Shown: one piece after another, positions 59,631 through 64,000 of the stretch
How the letters are laid out: each line of letters begins with the position of its first letter
Position numbering within the stretch: position 1 is the first letter of the stretch
DNA from: Bacteroidetes bacterium B1(2017)
Lineage (GTDB): Bacteria; Bacteroidota; Bacteroidia; UKL13-3
DNA: 64,000 nucleotides
Assembly (NCBI GenBank): GCA_002256395.1
Contig: NKJG01000005.1
Location: forward strand, 266,499-330,498
Reading direction: 5' to 3'
Position numbers and translations under genes: made by a program
The notes under the pieces: generated by a model
Seen by the model: only the letters and a program-made list of their open reading frames with translations
Databases searched by the model: none
What the model was told of the DNA's origin: nothing

Positions 59631-62600
59631 TTAATTAATTCGAATAATTTTCGTTGGCTTATAAGGTCCTATTCTTAAGAAATAGCAGCCCGATGAGAGT
59701 GTATGTAAATCAAGCTGCGTTTGCGCTTGGTTCAGCCTACCTTGTAGTTGTATTTTACCATTCAGGTCTGTTAACTCATACGTAAGCGGCAATTTTTGCG
59801 CAGCCAAATCAAGGGTTAGTTGGCCCGTGTTTGGGTTTGGATATACCCAACTAGCATCTAACTCTTCTTGCTCTTGTATACCATTAGGGTTATATAGAGT
59901 AATGGTAGCTGGGTTGCTAAAAATAGAACAATTACCATCCACCAATTTGCATCTATACACTTTGTTATTTAGGCCAATTCCAAAATTATAAATGGTAAGT
60001 ATGGCTGTGGTAGCGCCACCATAAGTAGCAGAGTTAGCAATATCTGCCCAAGAGCTATCGGCCAATCTAATTTGCCATTGGTAATTTTTAATAAATGCTA
60101 CGGTGGTAACTGCAAGTACAACGTCTGTTCCTTTATTTACAATTTGGCTCAAGGGTTGATCTAAAAAACTGGAGTTATTACAGGTTGTAAGTGTAGTTGT
60201 ATCTGTACTAAGAGTACAAAAACTATCGCTTACTAAACACCTATAATAAACTTGTGTACCAACTCCCGAATTATAATTTTGTATTTTTAATATATTACTC
60301 TGGTTTGTATCCAAAACTGTTTCAAATGGTACTTGTAAACTTCTACCTGTTTGCCAAGCATACTTTACATTGCTATCAGAAACAAGTAGTTTAAAAACAC
60401 CTTTTTGGTAAAACCTTAGATACAACGGTTCAGGCTGAACCAAAATACGAAACCTACATGCCACCAATAGCCTTGCAGTATCGCTGCTAGCTTGGCAATT
60501 ACTAAGCATAGCCAAACAACGGTATTGAGCATTGTTTTGCAATTGCAAACTTCTACTAATAATTAACGAATCAGTTTTAGAGCCTGCATAAACACCCGTA
60601 TCTAAAATATCTTTAAAGCCCTCTCCCCTATTTTCTTGCCAAATATAACTTACTCCTACTTGTGCAACTTGTGCAACTTGTGCACTAAAACTTACGGCTT
60701 GTGCAACACCAACATTTTTTGAAACAGGGTGTTTACTAAATGCAAAATTGCAACCTACAAATAAGTTTGCAACAGCACTTACAACTGTGCAGTTGGCTCG
60801 TATCATCACACATCTAAATGCATATCCGTTCTGAGCAAATTTAACAGATGAAATATGTAAGCTATCTGTGGCAGAGCCTGTAAATACTCCTGTATCAAGT
60901 AAGTCATAAAATCCAGCACCCGTATTTATTTGCCATTTATAAGCAACTAAAGTAGCATTTGTTTTTACAACAAATAAGGCCGCAGAATCTTCTTTTACTT
61001 GGTCATTTTTAGGTTCGGCAATAACTTTAAAATCGCATACAATAGGCATGGTTGCTGTATATGAAACCGCCTTGCAAGTACCCTCTTGTATCAAACATCT
61101 ATATTTAGCAATAGGCGTATAAATAATGTTCTTAACTAACAAGGTATCATTTGTAACGCCTGCATAATGGCTTGTATCCGTTATGTTTTTAAAACCAGAA
61201 CCGTCATTTATTTGCCAATGATAATTTGCGTTTGCACTATTACACCCCACACTAAATTTTTGGTTCGAACCAACCACTCCTACCGTATTTTTGGGTTGCT
61301 TGACGATGGCTAAATTACATGACCCTAGTTTTAACACATAGCCAAAATCTCTATTTGGACCACTTAACAAAAAGCTAGAAGCACTAGGATCAAAATCTAC
61401 ATTACTAGTAAACTGTCCGGTAAGAAGGATATTACCATAAGCATCCTTTGCCATACCACAAGCCTTTTCGTTATTAAAACTTTCAATTGTTTTAGCCCAA
61501 ATAAACAATCCGTTTGAGCTAAGTTTCAATACAAAAATATCCTCCTTACTAGCACCCATAACAGGGTATACTCCAGGTCCTGGATCAAAATCTATAGGAC
61601 CAAATGAACTGGTATTAAACTCTCCAGAAAGAATCACATTTCCTGTATCGCCTAAAAGAATAGTTTCGCCTATAGCCCCTAAAAAGCCACCTCCAAGTGT
61701 TTTCACCCAACTATAATTTCCAACACTATCAAACTTGGCAATATAGGCATTCATGTTGGGGCTAACTTTGCGCACTACTCCAAGATCTGGGTTGAAATCT
61801 ACGGTATCTTTATAGTTACCTGTACAAAATATATTTCCAATAGAATCAAGCACCAATGAGTTACAAGAATTAACTCCACCTTCAAAACTTTTGGCAAAGT
61901 ATAACTCACCCAATGGTGTTAAAGAAAGGATATAGCTATTGTTAATTTTCGACTCAAGGAAATAGCTTGTTTCATTTGGGTCAAAATCTACTTTCCCATT
62001 AAACCAACCACCTATAACAAGCTTGTTACTTGCACTAATAGCAATGCTTTTAGCCTCTTGATCAAACGTTCCTGAAAAACCTTTAGCCCACTTAAACTCA
62101 CCTTGTGCTGTTAATTTTAGCACAAACGAAGCTCTTTTAAAATTTACAGAATTTAAAATAAACGTATCGGCACTTGGATTAAAATCTGCGGCACCAGAAA
62201 AGGCACCTGCAATACAAATTTCTCCTAATTTATCTAGCACAATGGCTTCAGGAACAACATACCTATTTGAAATCAATTTCTTTTGCCAAAGCAAATTACC
62301 CAAGGAATCTACTTTCATTACAAATCCACTAGTAGACCCAATGGTATCCGACATTGATTTACCTGCCAGTGTATCCCTATCATAAATTAAACTCCAATCA
62401 AAACTCCATGCCACAATAATGTTTCCTATACTATCAATAACAAGTCCTGGTTTATTATAATAATAATTTACACCACTTAATTTTTTTGCCCATACAAAAT
62501 TACCATAGGCATCTGTTTTACTAATAAAGCCATCAACTAATTGGTTTGGCCTAGATCTTAAATAACAGGTATCCTCACTTGGGTCAAAATCTACTGTTCC

Positions 62601-62774
62601 AGTAAAGTTTCCAAGGGTATACACATTTCCATGCTTATCGCTAGCCATACTTTCACCAATAGCAAAAGCTGTATCGGCAGAGCTACCAAAAGCATAGGCC
62701 CAATTAAAGTTTTGGGCTCGAACAAAAAAACAAAAGCCAGTAAATAAAATTAACAGGAGTAATTTTGGTTTCAT
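59631..62774 (-). CDS. T9SS type A cargo with SBBP-like beta-propeller and Ig repeats
   Basis: 1,047 aa from ATG 62774; signal peptide LLLLILFTGFCFFVRAQ. Residues about 20-490 are propeller repeats of the SBBP type, each with DxxGNxxxxGxFxGxxDFDP (for example YTLGNFTGTVDFDPSED). About 495-960 are five Ig-like units with YHWQIN/YKWQIN, ITDTSHYAG and YRCL landmarks, related in style to those of the 33111 protein. The C-terminal 75 residues form a sorting domain (SWVYPNPNTGQLTLDL ... CYFLRIG). Probably surface-exposed. Confidence 0.82.
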   Translation of the reverse strand: MKPKLLLLILFTGFCFFVRAQNFNWAYAFGSSADTAFAIGESMASDKHGNVYTLGNFTGTVDFDPSEDTCYLRSRPNQLVDGFISKTDAYGNFVWAKKLSGVNYYYNKPGLVIDSIGNIIVAWSFDWSLIYDRDTLAGKSMSDTIGSTSGFVMKVDSLGNLLWQKKLISNRYVVPEAIVLDKLGEICIAGAFSGAADFNPSADTFILNSVNFKRASFVLKLTAQGEFKWAKGFSGTFDQEAKSIAISASNKLVIGGWFNGKVDFDPNETSYFLESKINNSYILSLTPLGELYFAKSFEGGVNSCNSLVLDSIGNIFCTGNYKDTVDFNPDLGVVRKVSPNMNAYIAKFDSVGNYSWVKTLGGGFLGAIGETILLGDTGNVILSGEFNTSSFGPIDFDPGPGVYPVMGASKEDIFVLKLSSNGLFIWAKTIESFNNEKACGMAKDAYGNILLTGQFTSNVDFDPSASSFLLSGPNRDFGYVLKLGSCNLAIVKQPKNTVGVVGSNQKFSVGCNSANANYHWQINDGSGFKNITDTSHYAGVTNDTLLVKNIIYTPIAKYRCLIQEGTCKAVSYTATMPIVCDFKVIAEPKNDQVKEDSAALFVVKTNATLVAYKWQINTGAGFYDLLDTGVFTGSATDSLHISSVKFAQNGYAFRCVMIRANCTVVSAVANLFVGCNFAFSKHPVSKNVGVAQAVSFSAQVAQVAQVGVSYIWQENRGEGFKDILDTGVYAGSKTDSLIISRSLQLQNNAQYRCLAMLSNCQASSDTARLLVACRFRILVQPEPLYLRFYQKGVFKLLVSDSNVKYAWQTGRSLQVPFETVLDTNQSNILKIQNYNSGVGTQVYYRCLVSDSFCTLSTDTTTLTTCNNSSFLDQPLSQIVNKGTDVVLAVTTVAFIKNYQWQIRLADSSWADIANSATYGGATTAILTIYNFGIGLNNKVYRCKLVDGNCSIFSNPATITLYNPNGIQEQEELDASWVYPNPNTGQLTLDLAAQKLPLTYELTDLNGKIQLQGRLNQAQTQLDLHTLSSGCYFLRIGPYKPTKIIRIN

Positions 62775-62849
62775 AGCAGGCAATTTAGGGATTGTATTAG
62801 AGGAGTCAACAGATTACCCTATTGGGTTGTACACCTGCTTTTTGAGTAG

Positions 62850-63602
62850 TTAAACCCGTTTCTTCCAAGTAGTAGTTGCGGTAGCACACACCTTATCTGT
62901 ACCTTTTACTTTTACCGTATGTATAAACGCATCGGGTCTTCCATTTTCTTCGGTAAATGAAATAAGGGTATCGCCAAAATGCGCCTCTGCCACAAAGCGT
63001 CCATCAATACTTTCTAAAGAGTAGTGTTCAAAAATATCATTGGGTAAGGATTCAATAACCCATTGCAAATACCGTATATTATTTACATGTTGGTTCATGT
63101 CTATATCATAGCGTTTTACTTCAAACTCACGGCAATACGTAGCCGCGTGTAAAGGTTCAATTTTGGTATTTATATCTGTATCTAAACATACTTTTGAGCA
63201 GAACATCCAACGCTGCATAATAGCATCAAAAATTTGGGTAGGTCTGCGTTTGGCCACATCAAAAAACACCCATAAACCTTTTGCTCTACCTATGATATTT
63301 TGTTGCTCATCATAAATAATATTCTCTCTTATTCCTCTAATAGCCGAATAGCTAGAGAGCCACGTTCTTATAGTAATTTTTTCTTTATACCGTGGGTATC
63401 TATACATTTCCATGGCTCCTGCACGCAATACCCAGCCCACTTGTTTTTCTATTAAGTAATACAAACTATGATCAATAGATAGGCAATGGTTGGCCGCCGT
63501 TTCTTCTAGCAAGGTTAAAATGGTAGTAGCCGAAGCCTCGCCCCATTTATCCATTTCAAAAAAGCGCAATTCAAATTCAGAATCGTAGTAATTTTCTAGC
63601 AT
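62850..63602 (-). CDS. Acyl-ACP thioesterase
   Basis: 250 aa from ATG 63602 (MLENYYDSEFELRFF). Double hotdog fold: FELRFFEMDKWGEASATTIL and LLEETAANHCLSI in the first, then YCREFEVKRYDIDMNQHVNN (with catalytic Asn/His of the family NxH motif) in the second. It releases fatty acids from ACP in the cytoplasm. The -7 box TATTTTTG on the minus strand at 63640-63633 gives a short leader. A TTG start at 63635 would add 11 residues and is less likely. Confidence 0.88.
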   Translation of the reverse strand: MLENYYDSEFELRFFEMDKWGEASATTILTLLEETAANHCLSIDHSLYYLIEKQVGWVLRAGAMEMYRYPRYKEKITIRTWLSSYSAIRGIRENIIYDEQQNIIGRAKGLWVFFDVAKRRPTQIFDAIMQRWMFCSKVCLDTDINTKIEPLHAATYCREFEVKRYDIDMNQHVNNIRYLQWVIESLPNDIFEHYSLESIDGRFVAEAHFGDTLISFTEENGRPDAFIHTVKVKGTDKVCATATTTWKKRV

Positions 63603-63632
63603 AGTTGGCAGCTTTGGTCTGTTTGAACCAAT

Positions 63633-63640
63633 CAAAAATA
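63633..63640 (-). promoter_or_regulatory. Promoter -7 box of the thioesterase gene
   Basis: TATTTTTG on the minus strand fits TAnnTTTG and lies 30 bp from the ATG. Confidence 0.5.
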
Positions 63641-63813
63641 AGGGGAAAGCAGGTGTAATACTATGATTAAGCTACATAAAAATGTGGAGCTATGCCGCTC
63701 AACAACTTGCTTCAAAAGCCTGAACACAAGGCACAAAAGCCCATGGCAGCATATTTTCTAAGAAAAAGTTTGGCAAAAAAGTGTAAAAGCCCTTTATTTG
63801 CACCTCCATAAAT

Positions 63814-63887
63814 GGTTCCTTAGCTCAGCTGGATAGAGCAACGGTTTTCTAAACCGTAGGTCGAAGGTTCGAGTCCTTCAGGGACTA
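63814..63887 (+). tRNA. tRNA-Arg (anticodon TCT)
   Basis: 74-nt cloverleaf: acceptor GGTTCCT / AGGGACT with two G-T pairs, D-stem GCTC/GAGC, anticodon stem ACGGT/ACCGT with loop TTTCTAA (anticodon TCT, reads AGA), variable AGGTC, T-arm GAAGG-TTCGAGT-CCTTC, discriminator A; CCA is not encoded. A TTTG at 63769 and a TATTTG at 63795 may be the promoter. Confidence 0.97.
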
Positions 63888-63912
63888 CATACTAACTCGA
63901 GCAAAAACACTT

Positions 63913-63948
63913 AAAAGCCTGATTATCATAAATAATCAGGCTTTTTTT
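63913..63948 (+). terminator. Terminator after tRNA-Arg
   Basis: AAAAGCCTGATTAT pairs perfectly with ATAATCAGGCTTTT over a 5-nt loop, followed by T-tract; 25 bp after the tRNA. Confidence 0.9.
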
Positions 63949-64000
63949 ATGACTATTATTGTTCGTTTACTACGTCATTAAGCGTCATAAAACGACAAAA

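Noticed and set aside
63814..64000. Integrated element at tRNA-Arg
   Set aside because: No integrase or repeat of the tRNA end before the window closes; too little sequence to judge.

Overview
The window is chromosomal DNA of a member of the Bacteroidota, probably from the Chitinophagales/Sphingobacteriales side. Evidence: low GC, many secreted proteins with C-terminal type IX secretion (T9SS) sorting domains of type A and type B, the long IspG form with a central insert, a CcsB-CcsA fusion for cytochrome c maturation, -7 promoter boxes of the TAnnTTTG type, and few Shine-Dalgarno sequences. No phage, plasmid or IS element was recognised.

Layout. 1-8.9 kb: end of a bifunctional-nuclease gene, a CNT nucleoside transporter, a small nuclease-fold protein, two large T9SS cargo proteins and an AT-rich beta-helix protein. 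9-10.7 kb: ssb paralogue and recA. 10.7-27 kb: a minus-strand c-type cytochrome region with two YceI proteins, a DUF5777 barrel, duplicated pairs of haem lipoproteins, a propeller sensor kinase with LytTR regulator, an NrfJ/OB-fold lipoprotein, CcsBA, a hexahaem protein carried on a collagen-like hinge, and T9SS proteins. It looks like a periplasmic/outer-surface electron-transfer module together with its haem-attachment machinery. 27-31.4 kb: MlaFE lipid transport, an SDR enzyme, IspG. 31.5-38.8 kb: T9SS cargo, including a 1.9-kDa-residue-scale (about 1,880 aa) adhesin-like protein with 13 Ig-like repeats. 39-63.6 kb: mostly housekeeping and metabolic genes (nth, GNAT, MFS, msrC, rfbC, tryptophan dioxygenase, corA, rnhA, uspA, hydrolase, GT9, LYS1-like, dnaG, HipA-like kinase with DUF3037 partner, acyl-ACP thioesterase), ending in tRNA-Arg(TCT).

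The most unusual content is non-coding. Between 38.7 and 57.7 kb there are ten copies (A-J here) of a GC-rich dispersed element of about 65-95 bp. Its central hairpin is kept by compensatory changes. The copies lie at gene ends, supply the stop codon of three unrelated genes (nth, rnhA, GT9), and are oriented so that plus-strand copies are always followed by minus-strand copies. They therefore form inverted pairs that are either empty (G/H, I/J) or enclose a gene, in one case a four-helix-bundle (S23-like) protein. A 22-bp tandem array, a 56-bp tandem array of nine GCCCC-hairpins and a cluster of short AGGCCT palindromes occupy other gaps in the same half of the window.

Functions are assigned by reading motifs only; no database search was possible.
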